Shown piece after piece: positions 1 to 8,148 of a stretch of DNA of 25,111 nucleotides; position 1 is the first letter of the stretch, and each line of letters starts with the position of its first letter. This stretch comes from Prevotella sp. (GTDB taxonomy: Bacteria; Bacillota; Clostridia; Oscillospirales; Ruminococcaceae), in assembly GCA_023663025.1 (NCBI GenBank), contig JAMPIC010000029.1, forward strand, positions 1 to 25,111, given 5' to 3'. The translations under genes and the position numbers were made by a program. The notes under the pieces were generated by a model. It was not told where the DNA came from and did not search any database. It saw only the letters and a program-made list of their open reading frames with translations.

Positions 1-490
1 GGGCGCGTCTGCAAGCGATATTTTCGAGCTGACTTTTGGGGATTTTTATGTACTCAAGCCCCGTCCCCGACGAGCCGTGATCCGCAAATCCGCACTGACG
101 GCAGACCGCTGAAAGCACTCCGTCGGCGGAAACCGAGCCGTCCTCGCCGAAAGAAAATTCCGAAATATCCAGCGGACGGTCGGTCTTGCAGATACGGTCG
201 TAGCAAACGAATTTGCAGATTTTTTTGGAAATTGAAATGCAGTCGCAGAAAAATGTCTGCGACGTGAAAAACAGCTCGGGGCAGGAGACCGTGACCTCCG
301 CCCCGTCGAGAAGCATATCGCCGTAAAAATCCGTCGGGTCGTACACGTCGAATTCCAGCTGAACCGCGCAGCAGCCGGACGTTCCCAAACCGCTTACCGC
401 GAAGCTGAAGCGTATCCCGCCGAAGTCGCGGACGGGTGCGCCGTTTAGGGTTATCGCCCAGCTAAAGTCCGTCGCCGCCGTCTGCGGCAA
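1..490 (-). CDS. Tail hub/baseplate-type protein, N-terminal part (gene runs off the left edge)
   Basis: The open frame starts after an in-frame TGA and its first usable start is TTG at 490, with a TGGAG ribosome binding site about 10 bases upstream. It overlaps the preceding gene by 29 bases and stays open to the window edge, giving about 163 residues. The protein begins MPQTAATDFSWAITLNG and later has a Cys-rich stretch (FFTSQTFFCDCIS) followed by YDRICKTDRPLDI and VLSAVCRQCGF. A passage with YDR, then a loop, then VLxxxCxxCGF is typical of siphovirus hub or tail-lysin proteins, which sit at the tail tip below the tape measure. Its place two genes after the tape measure fits this. The family assignment is by pattern only; the catalytic or receptor-binding part would lie beyond the window. 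Confidence 0.6.
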   Translation of the reverse strand, partial: MPQTAATDFSWAITLNGAPVRDFGGIRFSFAVSGLGTSGCCAVQLEFDVYDPTDFYGDMLLDGAEVTVSCPELFFTSQTFFCDCISISKKICKFVCYDRICKTDRPLDISEFSFGEDGSVSADGVLSAVCRQCGFADHGSSGTGLEYIKIPKSQLENIACRRA

Positions 491-866
491 GTTCGGCGGA
501 CTCCAAAGTCAGCGAGATGTTCCAAGTGATTTTGTCTGTGATAAGCGGATTTTTCTCACGCGGGTCGGAATTTTTCGGCGTTGCGTTGTACTTTGTACAG
601 CGGAATTTGCTTGTGATATTGAGCGGCGTTGTGTACGTCAAATCAAAATCTTTCGCCTTGACAATTCGGGCTATGGCTTGAGCTTTTGCGTGAGGTACGC
701 CCTTTAAATTGCAGGAAATTACCGTTTTATGCCCCATAAGAGGACGTATCTCTTTCCCGTTAAACGTCGTAAATGCGTTGTCTGATTCAACAGGGGAAAT
801 GTCTATCTCATAATCAGTCGTTTTTTCATGTATTTCCACATCGCCTAAAGCAACTATTTGTATCAA
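462..866 (-). CDS. Distal tail-region protein of unknown function (134 aa)
   Basis: The start is TTG at 866, with an AAGGTGA ribosome binding site 7 to 8 bases upstream; no ATG is available. The gene begins 12 bases after the tape measure stop. The protein is mostly beta-strand-like, with alternating polar and hydrophobic residues, and has no signal peptide or membrane segment. The middle (GKEIRPLMGHKTVISCNLKG, then a short helix, then DFDLTYTTPL) and the end (KITWNISLTLES) recall small tail proteins found directly after the tape measure in Clostridia phages, such as the DUF6711 type. That resemblance is from memory of the pattern and is weak. By position it may be a distal tail or tail-tip adaptor. 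Confidence 0.7.
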   Translation of the reverse strand: MIQIVALGDVEIHEKTTDYEIDISPVESDNAFTTFNGKEIRPLMGHKTVISCNLKGVPHAKAQAIARIVKAKDFDLTYTTPLNITSKFRCTKYNATPKNSDPREKNPLITDKITWNISLTLESAELAADGGDGL

Positions 867-877
867 AAAAAATCACC

Positions 878-3800
878 TTACCTTCCCGTTATTTTCGATT
901 GCTGACTTTCGTAAACCGTGTTCGCTTCGCCCAGCTTTTTGCCGTCCAGATAAATGCTTGTTTTTCCGGGCGTAACCGTCACATTAACGTCGGGGACGGA
1001 CTGATTTACCGTCACATAATTTTCGTATGATTTTGCCGATCCCGCCGCCCGGAGCTGACTGTACAGGCTGTTCAGTCCCAGATTGTTCGCCGCTTCGCTG
1101 AAGCCCTTGGAGAACTCTTCGGCAGCCTGCGCTCCGCAGCTGTAGGCGGAGACCGCAAGGTCTCCCAGAGCGGCGGTCATGCTGTCGGAAATGAGCTGCG
1201 CGTCGTCCTTGTAGAGGTCGTCGGCAAGCTCGTCCGCAAGCTTTTGCTTTTCGCTGTACAGCTCGTTGATTTTCGCAAATTCGGACGCGGACATTCCCGC
1301 CAAATATTTCGCGAACTGTGCGCTGTCCTCGCCGTTAAGGGACGTAAGCTCGGACAGCAGACCGTCCGACATTCCCTCCGCGCGGAGCTTTTTGACCGCG
1401 GAATTGTACTCCCGCATTCTGCGGAGCTGTTCGTCGACATTGTTGACGGTGTACTGCTTGGTCTTGCTTCCGTCGGGGTTTTCGATTTCGTCCACCGAAA
1501 ACAGGTCGCCGCCTATTGACATGAGTTTGTCGCGGTAATTTTTGCGCTTTTGATCAAGCTCGTCGTAGGCTTCGCGGTAGGATTTTAAAATGTCCGAAAG
1601 ACCGTCGCTGACAATTTCCTTTTGCTCGTCAATGGAATTTTGGCGTTCTTCTTCGGCTTTTTTGTTTTTCTCTTCCTGTATGCGCCGCTTTTCGTCCGCT
1701 TCCTTTTGGGCAAGCTTTATTTGCTCCTCCGCAAATTCCCTGTCATATTTGGAAATGTCCTCAATGTACGACCAGTGGTCTGTCAGGCTTGCGTCGCCGT
1801 ACTCGTTCCACAAGGCTTTTTTCTTTTCGTAGAGTTCTGTTTCGGTCGCTATCGTGCCCACGGCGTAATCGTGTTCAAGACGTTTCCAGCCATCCGACAA
1901 AGCTGTCGTTGCAGTCTCCTGCTGTTTGGCGAGCGTTTCGGCGTTTTTTTTCGCAGTCTCTTCAAGCTTTTTGGCTTGTTCCTCGGCGTCGAGCTGAGCG
2001 GTGGACTTGTATTCGCCGCCGCCCGATTTTCCGTCATAGCTTGCCAAATCCTCATATTTATCGATCACCGACTGATAAGAATTCAACTGCTGTTCAAGAG
2101 CGGCGACCTGTGTTGCAGCCGCCGAAAATCTTTTTTCCGCTTCGTCCGTGTCGAGCAGCAATTGCTCATACGGCGTGTTTTCGGAATAACCTGTACGTTC
2201 AGCCCGGCGAAGCTCGCTAAGCTTTGAATTGTAATCTTCATAAGCGGATAATTTTTCTTCAAGAGCTCTGTTATAGTTTTCATTTGTTTCGTCGATGTTC
2301 ATCAAAGCTTCGCCGTAACTGTCTTTCAGATAAGACATCTGCGCCTCTCGCTTTGTGCGCTCTATATAATCGTCCATAGTCAGAGCCAGCTCTTTGTACC
2401 CCTGTATCTGACCGTTAATGACCTCAATATTGGTACCTGCAGCTTCGTTTAAACGCGCGACTGCGGTGTTCAGCTCTTCGGCAGACCCTTTCGCATTGCC
2501 CTGCTCGTCGGCAAGCTTTTGAACCTCATACCAGTAATGCTTTGCAGACGCGGCGGTCTGCTCGGCTTTTTGGGAGTTTTCTTCGGCGGTTTCAGTCAAT
2601 TCCTTGTATGCCGATATTTGTTCATAAATAGCTTGAGTTGTTTCGTCAAGCTGATTTCTTTTGCTTAGACGTTCGTTTGCTGCGTTTGTAAAAGCCACAA
2701 CGGCAGCGGTTGCGGCGGCAGCTCCCGCAGCAACCAATCCGAGCGGATTAAGCGCAGCCGCCGCAGAAAGCGCCGTTGTTGCCGCTGCCGCGCCTTTTGC
2801 CGCAGCTGTATAAGCTGCGATACCCGCCGCTGCCGCTCCCGCAACGGTAACGATCGTGTCAAAATTATCCGCAGCCCATGCAAATCCCTTGACTGCCGCG
2901 GGAAGAACGTCCTCCGCGACAAGCTTCAGCGTCTCTTCCGCAAGCTTCGACATACCGCCCGCAGCGCTTTCAAAAGCGCCGGACAGCTCGCCGTCTGTAA
3001 GACTTTCCGTAAGGTCTCCGATGGATTTTGTAGCGCCTTGTACGGCAGTCCTCAAAGGCTGCTCGAATTTCTCAAAAGCAGCGTTTCCCGCCGCTTCGAG
3101 AACCGAACCCATAACAGTCAGATCGCCTTTGAGGTTGTCGTTCATGGTTTCAGCCATGTCAGCCGCCGCACCCTCGCAGTCGGATATGTAACCGCTAAGT
3201 TCTCTAAACCGTTCCGCAGACGTGCCGAGCAGAGCATTGACCGATTTTAAATCGACCTTGTTGAATATCTCGTTGAGTACGGCGGTGCGAGCCTGATCCG
3301 ACAGGGACGATAACGCCGTGTTAAGGTCTGCAAAGGTATCTTCAAGCGGACGCATATTTCCCGACATATCAAACGCTTTGACATTCAGCCGTTCAAGCGC
3401 AGCCGCCGCCGTATCGGTGGGCGCGGACAGGGACAGAATAACGTTCCGGAGCGCAGTGCCGCCCTCCGAACCTTTAATTCCATTATCTGCCAGTATACCG
3501 AGGGCGGTGTTCATTTCGACCACGCCGCCTGTCAGCGATTTCGCCGTACCGCCGACCGTCAGAATAGCCTCGCCGAGTTGGGACACGCTGGTGTTTGACT
3601 TTTGCGCCGTGACTGCCAGCCTGTCCGCGAATACGGTCATTTCGTCCGCAGACAGACCGAGCGCAGACATAGCGTCCGTTATCATATCGGAAGCGGAGGC
3701 AAGCTCCATGCCGCCCGCCGCCGCGACGTTCAGTACCGTGGGCAGTGCCGATACAGCCTTTTCCGCGTTGTATCCTGCAAGCGCAAGATAATTGAGAGCC

Positions 3801-4111
3801 TCCGCAGCCTGTGAAGCCGAAAACTGTGTGCTCTCGCCCATTTCCTTTGCCGCCGTTTCGAGCGTTTCAAATGCCTGCGTATCAGCCGTTATGCCCATGG
3901 TCGCCGCCACCTGAGACATGGAGGCTTGGAAGTCCATGCCAACCTTTACGGCAGCCGCCGAAGCCGCAGTGAAAGCCGTTGTAACAGCTCCGGATATCTT
4001 AGCTGCCGTTGAGACGATACTCCCGAAACCTTTTTCTATTGAATTTATTCCCTCCGATACTCCGTCGGTATTGATCCGCGTATCGAAAATAAGTGAACCG
4101 TCTGCCGCCAA
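878..4111 (-). CDS. Tail tape measure protein (TP901 type, about 1077 aa)
   Basis: It sets tail length and is threaded through the tail tube. The preferred start is TTG at 4111, because GAGGTG lies 6 bases upstream; the GTG at 4120 overlaps that ribosome binding site. The product then begins MAADGSLIFDTRINTDG, the usual start for tape measures of this family. Residues about 60 to 350 match the TP901 tape-measure core (for example GESTQFSASQAAEALNYLA and GIKGSEGGTALRN). They are followed by an Ala-rich hydrophobic region of about 60 residues that could be membrane-active, then a long charged coiled-coil region rich in Lys, Glu and Gln. At the commonly used 0.15 nm per residue the tail would be about 160 nm, which is an inference. 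It follows the Gp15-like gene by 10 bases. Confidence 0.95.
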   Translation of the reverse strand: MAADGSLIFDTRINTDGVSEGINSIEKGFGSIVSTAAKISGAVTTAFTAASAAAVKVGMDFQASMSQVAATMGITADTQAFETLETAAKEMGESTQFSASQAAEALNYLALAGYNAEKAVSALPTVLNVAAAGGMELASASDMITDAMSALGLSADEMTVFADRLAVTAQKSNTSVSQLGEAILTVGGTAKSLTGGVVEMNTALGILADNGIKGSEGGTALRNVILSLSAPTDTAAAALERLNVKAFDMSGNMRPLEDTFADLNTALSSLSDQARTAVLNEIFNKVDLKSVNALLGTSAERFRELSGYISDCEGAAADMAETMNDNLKGDLTVMGSVLEAAGNAAFEKFEQPLRTAVQGATKSIGDLTESLTDGELSGAFESAAGGMSKLAEETLKLVAEDVLPAAVKGFAWAADNFDTIVTVAGAAAAGIAAYTAAAKGAAAATTALSAAAALNPLGLVAAGAAAATAAVVAFTNAANERLSKRNQLDETTQAIYEQISAYKELTETAEENSQKAEQTAASAKHYWYEVQKLADEQGNAKGSAEELNTAVARLNEAAGTNIEVINGQIQGYKELALTMDDYIERTKREAQMSYLKDSYGEALMNIDETNENYNRALEEKLSAYEDYNSKLSELRRAERTGYSENTPYEQLLLDTDEAEKRFSAAATQVAALEQQLNSYQSVIDKYEDLASYDGKSGGGEYKSTAQLDAEEQAKKLEETAKKNAETLAKQQETATTALSDGWKRLEHDYAVGTIATETELYEKKKALWNEYGDASLTDHWSYIEDISKYDREFAEEQIKLAQKEADEKRRIQEEKNKKAEEERQNSIDEQKEIVSDGLSDILKSYREAYDELDQKRKNYRDKLMSIGGDLFSVDEIENPDGSKTKQYTVNNVDEQLRRMREYNSAVKKLRAEGMSDGLLSELTSLNGEDSAQFAKYLAGMSASEFAKINELYSEKQKLADELADDLYKDDAQLISDSMTAALGDLAVSAYSCGAQAAEEFSKGFSEAANNLGLNSLYSQLRAAGSAKSYENYVTVNQSVPDVNVTVTPGKTSIYLDGKKLGEANTVYESQQSKITGR

Positions 4112-4121
4112 TATTATCACC

Positions 4122-4685
4122 TCAGCCGTTTAAAAACTTTTGAGCCTCTTCGATCCGCCGCTGCTCCGCATAGGAAACGGGAAGCCTGTACAGCTCCTGC
4201 ATATCCGCAAGAAAACATTTGCGGCTGTCGGGAAGATCGTCCGTGATCTCCGCGCCGCGGTAACTCATAATTTCTGTCATGCGGCATCCGTGCAGACCCT
4301 TGAAAAGCGCGCGGAATTTCCACCAATGCAGATAGGGGATAGCTATAAGGTCGATCCCGTACAGCTCTGTGAACGCCGCGTACAGGTAATCGAAATCGTA
4401 TTCAAAATCATATACGCGGCGGCTTTCGAGATATTCCCCGTCATTGCTCCCGGCGGGTTCGCGTCCTCCGCTGTAAAACCACGCTATGAAGCGCATAGCC
4501 GCGTCCGTATTTTCCGGAGGGTTTCCCGCGAATATCAGACCGCACATAAGCGCCGGTCTTACGACCTCGGGAACGTCCGAATTATTTACAAGACTTTCAA
4601 ATCTTATCCATTCGCGGAAATCGGAATGAAACGGGTACTCAATGCCGTCAAGCCTGAATACGGCAGGCAGATCGGCGTTAAACAT
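4122..4685 (-). CDS. Gp15-like tail assembly protein (187 aa)
   Basis: It resembles the bacteriophage Gp15 family of Listeria phage A118 and relatives, encoded immediately before the tape measure in the position of the second tail assembly chaperone. The recognisable signature is IPYLHWWKFRALFKGL near residue 140, with an acidic, aromatic-rich stretch before it. The ATG at 4685 has AAGGA 6 bases upstream, so it can start independently, although it overlaps the previous gene by 8 bases. The overlap puts it in the +1 frame relative to the upstream gene and there is no classical slippery heptamer, so separate initiation is more likely than a programmed frameshift. Confidence 0.85.
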   Translation of the reverse strand: MFNADLPAVFRLDGIEYPFHSDFREWIRFESLVNNSDVPEVVRPALMCGLIFAGNPPENTDAAMRFIAWFYSGGREPAGSNDGEYLESRRVYDFEYDFDYLYAAFTELYGIDLIAIPYLHWWKFRALFKGLHGCRMTEIMSYRGAEITDDLPDSRKCFLADMQELYRLPVSYAEQRRIEEAQKFLNG

Positions 4686-5022
4686 CCGGTTTCCTTATGA
4701 CCGCATTGGGTCTGTACTTTTCGATAACAGCCCGGGTGTTTTCGGCGCATGCGTTTTTCAGCGTGCTCCAGAACGCAAATACCTCGTCGGTATCCGCAGT
4801 TTCAACAGACGGAAAAATTCTCTTTGCTTCGTCCTCGCCGATAAAAAAAGCTATGCCTTCAAGCATAGCCCGGGTATTTTCTTCGACGTCGTCTAAGCTG
4901 ACGTTTATGCGGTCGACCGTTTCGTTTATCTTTTTCACAGTGCTTATTGTCATTGTCGGTACGGGATAATCCTTTCCGTAAGCGGTCACAGTTTCGATCC
5001 CGCGTTTAAAATCAAAAATCAC
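4678..5022 (-). CDS. Tail assembly chaperone G-like protein (114 aa)
   Basis: The start is GTG at 5022 with GGGTGA upstream. It is a small acidic protein between the major tail protein and the Gp15-like gene, exactly where A118-type phages carry the first tail assembly chaperone. The product is predicted to be mostly helical after a short N-terminal strand pair (ETVTAYGKDYPVPTMTI). Chaperones of this class coat the tape measure while the tail tube is built. The identification rests on gene order and size, with no strong sequence motif. Expression relative to the major tail protein is probably lowered by the hairpin at 5049 to 5078. Confidence 0.7.
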   Translation of the reverse strand: MIFDFKRGIETVTAYGKDYPVPTMTISTVKKINETVDRINVSLDDVEENTRAMLEGIAFFIGEDEAKRIFPSVETADTDEVFAFWSTLKNACAENTRAVIEKYRPNAVIRKPDV

Positions 5023-5048
5023 AGTAAAATCACCCTTTTAAAAATATT

Positions 5049-5078
5049 AAGCAGGGGGGGGAACCGCTCCCCCTGCTT
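5049..5078 (-). terminator. GC-rich hairpin, partial terminator after the major tail protein gene
   Basis: On the minus strand AAGCAGGGGG pairs perfectly with CCCCCTGCTT across a 10-base loop, and the stem is followed by AATATTTTTAAAA. The T tract is imperfect and a few bases away, so it may only partly stop transcription. It lies 7 bases after the stop of the major tail protein gene, a common place for an attenuator that lets tail tube protein be made in excess over tape measure and chaperones. Confidence 0.65.
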
Positions 5079-5085
5079 GTGTTGC

Positions 5086-5613
5086 TTATTCGGTACCGCC
5101 GTTTTCGCTGTCGGGAGTAAATGTTCCCGCGCTTTCGCCCTCGGCGGGATTTGCCGCTTTGACAAACTTGCCCTTAACGCCGTCTCCCTGACCGTTGAGA
5201 CTGCCGGACATTGTCATTTTGGTTGTGCCGTCGATATTGGATACAGCGACTGCAAGCTGTTCGCGTCTTGCTGTCATTCCGCCGTTTCCGCTGCTGTCAA
5301 AAGTATCGACGATAAGGAAATCCAGAACGGCGTCGCTGCCGATCATTCTGTCTTTTGCTATGTCGTAGACCGTCTTTATTGTTTTGTCGCTGTACATAAG
5401 ATCGCACTCAAAGCTGTACTGCGGCTTGTACGATACCGTATCGGTAGTTGCCGACGCGTCGTCTATGTACTGCGTATCCTCCGTTTGCGCATTGGGATTT
5501 TCGGAAAACTTCTTCCAGCCCTTGCCGCATTTAGTCCAGACGGGACTTGCGGAAGTTCCCGTATTAAGATAAGGGGTAATATCGCGCCGCATTGCGATTT
5601 TATTGTCCGCCAT
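5086..5613 (-). CDS. Major tail (tube) protein (175 aa)
   Basis: The ATG at 5613 (MADNKIAMRRDI) has AGGAGT about 8 bases upstream; a GTG nine bases earlier overlaps that site and is less likely. Residues such as GKGWKKFSENPNAQTEDTQY, SYEPQ-like SYKPQYSFECDL and VSNIDGTTKMTMSGSLNGQG fit the beta-rich tube proteins of A118-like phages, which stack as hexamers around the tape measure. The last 25 residues are Gly, Glu and Ser-rich and are probably flexible. It follows the tail terminator gene by 27 bases, and a hairpin lies just after its stop. Confidence 0.88.
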   Translation of the reverse strand: MADNKIAMRRDITPYLNTGTSASPVWTKCGKGWKKFSENPNAQTEDTQYIDDASATTDTVSYKPQYSFECDLMYSDKTIKTVYDIAKDRMIGSDAVLDFLIVDTFDSSGNGGMTARREQLAVAVSNIDGTTKMTMSGSLNGQGDGVKGKFVKAANPAEGESAGTFTPDSENGGTE

Positions 5614-5640
5614 TTTAATCACTCCTGTTACAATAAATTT

Positions 5641-6087
5641 TTAATTTTCGCCGCCGCACTGTGTGTAATTCAGATGCAGCTGTATGATGTACACGCTGCC
5701 TTTTCCCGATTCGTCGGTATCGAGCAGCATTGCGTTTACCGCCTCGATTTCCGTAGGCACGCAATCCTCGGGCATTTCGGGAAGATTTCCCTCCCCGTTC
5801 TGCGCTCTGAAACAGCGCTGTAAGCGTTCCAAAAAGGCGTTTGCCTCCAACCGCTTAGCGTCCGTATCGGTGAACTTGCGTATCTTGATCTGCGCCGTGT
5901 ACTGCATTTCCCGGTCGCCGTTGATGTACGGCTCGGAAACCGGGTCGTTACCGTCAAAATAAATGCCGTAATTGTTTTTGCCGTCCGCTTTCGTCCAGTC
6001 GACATGACCTTTGGGCGAAAGCTCGGCAAGCAGGGGACACTCCGCAAGATATTTGCGCAGTCCCTCAATAATGCTTCCGACTGCCAT
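5641..6087 (-). CDS. Tail terminator / minor capsid 3-like protein (148 aa)
   Basis: The ATG at 6087 has an excellent AGGAGG site 6 bases upstream. The protein has an N-terminal helix (SIIEGLRKYLAECPLLAEL), a beta region around a GIYFDGND segment, then a long helix containing LERLQRCF and a C-terminal strand (VYIIQLHLNYTQ). This arrangement fits the Minor_capsid_3/tail terminator group of A118-type phages, which caps the growing tail tube and joins it to the head. Gene order (just before the major tail protein) agrees. The family call is by pattern and position. Confidence 0.75.
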   Translation of the reverse strand: MAVGSIIEGLRKYLAECPLLAELSPKGHVDWTKADGKNNYGIYFDGNDPVSEPYINGDREMQYTAQIKIRKFTDTDAKRLEANAFLERLQRCFRAQNGEGNLPEMPEDCVPTEIEAVNAMLLDTDESGKGSVYIIQLHLNYTQCGGEN

Positions 6088-6097
6088 AATATACCTC

Positions 6098-6478
6098 CTA
6101 ACCGCGCCAAATTGCGCCTGCGGCGTTGGCAGCGTATCTTACGCTTTCCGCAAGAGCATTTCCCATTGCGGCTTTCATGCGCTCGAACCACAGCCGTCCG
6201 CGGAAACCGCCGTAAGCTGTGCCGCCTGAGCCTCTGCCTTTGTTGCGGTAATAATTTTCCGCCGCATATGGAGTGTTGTACTTAACTTTGCCGCTGCCGT
6301 ATACGGTGCCATTGGCTTTTTTCAGTATTCCCGTCCGCATAGGTACATATTTGTCGCAGTGCCGTACAACTGCCGTGTCTGTATACCGCTGGACTTTGCC
6401 GCCTTTTTGCAGTCCCAGCTCCCTTATAATTTTGGAAGGAGCTTCAATGTTAAAATACGCGTTAATTTTGAACGTCAT
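6098..6478 (-). CDS. Minor capsid protein 2-like / tail completion protein (126 aa)
   Basis: The ATG at 6478 overlaps the stop of the gene before it by 4 bases (ATGA), and GGCGGTGG lies just upstream. The sequence shows the usual features of the Minor_capsid_2 or HK97 gp10-like group: a helix followed by CDKYVPMRTG, a short strand with VKYNTPYAAENYY, and a C-terminal GRLWFERMKAAMGNAL helix. These proteins complete the neck or head-tail joining region. It belongs to the block of four small neck genes that overlap end to end. Confidence 0.8.
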   Translation of the reverse strand: MTFKINAYFNIEAPSKIIRELGLQKGGKVQRYTDTAVVRHCDKYVPMRTGILKKANGTVYGSGKVKYNTPYAAENYYRNKGRGSGGTAYGGFRGRLWFERMKAAMGNALAESVRYAANAAGAIWRG

Positions 6479-6792
6479 TTCGCCACCGCCTTTATGTGCC
6501 GCATATCCTTGCCGCCGTAATCGTACCGCGATACCGTGACAACCGAAAGCATATCCGAAACGTCGGTGTCGGTGATCGGTTCGGATATTTCCTTTTTGGT
6601 AACAGCGTCGCCCTTTTGCACATCGGCGTTTATGTCGGGAATGTATATGCGGCTTTCTGACGTGCGTTCCGCGCCGTATGAAGCAGCCTGATAACCCTCT
6701 TTATCCTGCCACATGCAGGGATACCGCCCGGCAACGAAGTAATTGTCGTTTTCGTCGGCGCGAATGACGGTGCAAATATGATTTGTTATCAT
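6475..6792 (-). CDS. Head closure / minor capsid 1-like neck protein (105 aa)
   Basis: The ATG at 6792 shares its A with the preceding stop (TGATG), and GGGGG lies 8 bases upstream inside the previous gene, so the two are translationally coupled. It is a small, mostly beta protein with VAGRYPCMWQDKEGY and SRIYIPDINADVQKGD segments; the KGD turn near the middle is usual for head-closure proteins that plug the connector. Assignment is by position between the connector and the gp10-like gene and by this weak pattern. Confidence 0.72.
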   Translation of the reverse strand: MITNHICTVIRADENDNYFVAGRYPCMWQDKEGYQAASYGAERTSESRIYIPDINADVQKGDAVTKKEISEPITDTDVSDMLSVVTVSRYDYGGKDMRHIKAVAK

Positions 6793-7157
6793 CAGCCGAA
6801 CCCCCTGTACAAAAGTCCCGTAGAGCCGAGCCAGAGCCTGACAGCCTTTGAAAGTTGTTTATCCTTGCTGCTGTACGAAAAATCGCTTTTTGCATAAGTG
6901 ACGGAATGGTCTCCCGTTTTTTCGGAGGATTTTCCCGCTGCTTCAAGAGCTGCTTCGCTCATGTCACAACGGTAATAGATTTCTGCGGCGGCGCAGCAGG
7001 CGTTTTTAACAGCGTCCGTTACATTTGAGCCGATACGCCCGAACGTGACATTGTTGATATACTGCGTTGCCGGTATTGCCGCATGGTCGAAATCCTCCGC
7101 AGGGATAAGCTTGCCTTTGAAGAAGTCTTTATAATACTGAAAATCAGCGTAGATCAC
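6792..7157 (-). CDS. Head-tail connector (adaptor) protein (121 aa)
   Basis: The start is GTG at 7157, overlapping the stop of the micro-ORF before it (GTGA). Its GGGAGGAG ribosome binding site lies inside the micro-ORF. The product is mostly helical: IYADFQYYKDFFKGKLIP, then a helix with DAVKNACCAAAEIYYRCD, then a C-terminal KAVRLWLGSTGLLYRGFG helix. This is the typical shape of gp6-like adaptors (HK97 gp6, SPP1 gp15), which form a ring beneath the portal. Position after the capsid gene agrees. Confidence 0.8.
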   Translation of the reverse strand: MIYADFQYYKDFFKGKLIPAEDFDHAAIPATQYINNVTFGRIGSNVTDAVKNACCAAAEIYYRCDMSEAALEAAGKSSEKTGDHSVTYAKSDFSYSSKDKQLSKAVRLWLGSTGLLYRGFG

Positions 7158-7231
7158 TTCTTTTTCTCCTCCCGTTTGGTATCGGATTTAGGCTTGGGCG
7201 GCTTAGGTTTTGTACGTCCTATTGTTCTCAT
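7154..7231 (-). CDS. Micro-ORF between capsid and connector (25 aa, Lys/Pro-rich)
   Basis: The frame reads MRTIGRTKPKPPKPKSDTKR then EEKKK and stop. It has an ATG at 7231 with a perfect AGGAGG 7 to 8 bases upstream, begins 11 bases after the capsid stop, and ends in a GTGA overlap with the connector gene. A fine ribosome binding site for a 25-codon frame that hands translation to its neighbour argues that it is translated. The product is very basic with a polyproline-like KPKPPKPK run. It may be a real small virion or assembly peptide, or a leader whose translation sets connector expression. No family is recognised. Confidence 0.6.
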   Translation of the reverse strand: MRTIGRTKPKPPKPKSDTKREEKKK

Positions 7232-7242
7232 AAAATTTCCTC

Positions 7243-8130
7243 CTATGCTTCGGTGGCGGTGTGGAGATAAATTCCCGCCGCCTTGTTTTCGTAAGCGTCG
7301 GTGAGACCGTAAGCGCGGTAGCAGAACTGCCAAGCGTCCGCGTTCTGATTTTCCTCGGGGGTGAAAATCTTGTTGACCGTGTGCTTGCTGTACTGGATAA
7401 CAGCCGCCTTGTGGATTATCATAAAGTTGATATTTTCGGCATTCTCATTCTTTTTGTAGCCGCCGGCGGTCTCGTCCGCGGTATCGGTCTTTGTGATGCC
7501 GTCCAGCAAGTCCACCGCCGTATAGAAGCGGGACTGCGGAACGTCGACAATGCCCGCAAACCGTTCCACCATGGACTTTGATTTGTAGCTGTCCACAGCG
7601 TTGATAAGGTTGTGCAGGGTAGGCGTGATAAAAAGATATCTTCCGTCCGCGGGGACTTCCGCTTCGTCCATAGCGTTGTTTGCCGTGAGTATCGCCTGAA
7701 GCGCGGCATTGCCGTTGGCAAGGGCGGCGGAAGCTGTGCCGATCCCGGGAATTCCCGCGTAAGTCGCAAACCTTACCGCGTCCAGTTCGGGGACGACTTT
7801 AGTGCGGATAAATTCTCCCGAAAGCTTTCCAAATGCAAGACCGACAGTCTCCTCGTTATCCATGGCGTCAACCTGGAATTTCCGTCCTCTGTCGTAATTG
7901 AATTTTACCGTCTGATTTGTAAGAGTGACATCGCCGCTTACATAGCCGCTGTTGCGGGAGTAGTCGGCAAGTCCGTCCATAGAAATTTTGGGAATGATGA
8001 TCTCGTTAGCGTTTGCGCCCGCCTGAACGAGAGTGCCGTCAATGTCCAGCACCGAAGATTTGGACGAGACCTTGTACACCTCGTCCAGCAGGTCGATGTA
8101 CTTTTTGAAAAGCGCGATTGAATTTGCCAT
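7243..8130 (-). CDS. Major capsid protein, HK97-fold type (295 aa)
   Basis: The start is ATG at 8130 (MANSIALFKKYIDLLDEVYK) with GGAGG 7 bases upstream; a longer frame exists but runs through the inserted repeat and is rejected. Family-like features include a helix-rich N-arm, DYSRNSGYVSGDVTLTNQT, the spine region PELDAVRFATYAG, the strand YLFITPTLHNLINAVDSY and a C-terminal domain with MIIHKAAVIQYSKH. These fit the A118 or Clostridia-phage group of HK97-fold coat proteins. No N-terminal prohead protease-type delta domain is seen, which agrees with a separate scaffold gene. It is preceded by the scaffold gene with a MITE-like repeat between them. Confidence 0.88.
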   Translation of the reverse strand: MANSIALFKKYIDLLDEVYKVSSKSSVLDIDGTLVQAGANANEIIIPKISMDGLADYSRNSGYVSGDVTLTNQTVKFNYDRGRKFQVDAMDNEETVGLAFGKLSGEFIRTKVVPELDAVRFATYAGIPGIGTASAALANGNAALQAILTANNAMDEAEVPADGRYLFITPTLHNLINAVDSYKSKSMVERFAGIVDVPQSRFYTAVDLLDGITKTDTADETAGGYKKNENAENINFMIIHKAAVIQYSKHTVNKIFTPEENQNADAWQFCYRAYGLTDAYENKAAGIYLHTATEA

Positions 8131-8148
8131 AAAAATACCTCCAATTTT

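Noticed and set aside
4678..4685. Programmed frameshift joining the two tail chaperone genes
   Set aside because: The second gene has its own ATG and AAGGA site and the frames differ by +1 with no slippery heptamer, so overlapping separate starts explain the arrangement.
5077..5823. Plus-strand open frame antisense to the tail genes
   Set aside because: It overlaps the hairpin, the major tail protein and the tail terminator genes, and has no ribosome binding site or recognisable domain.
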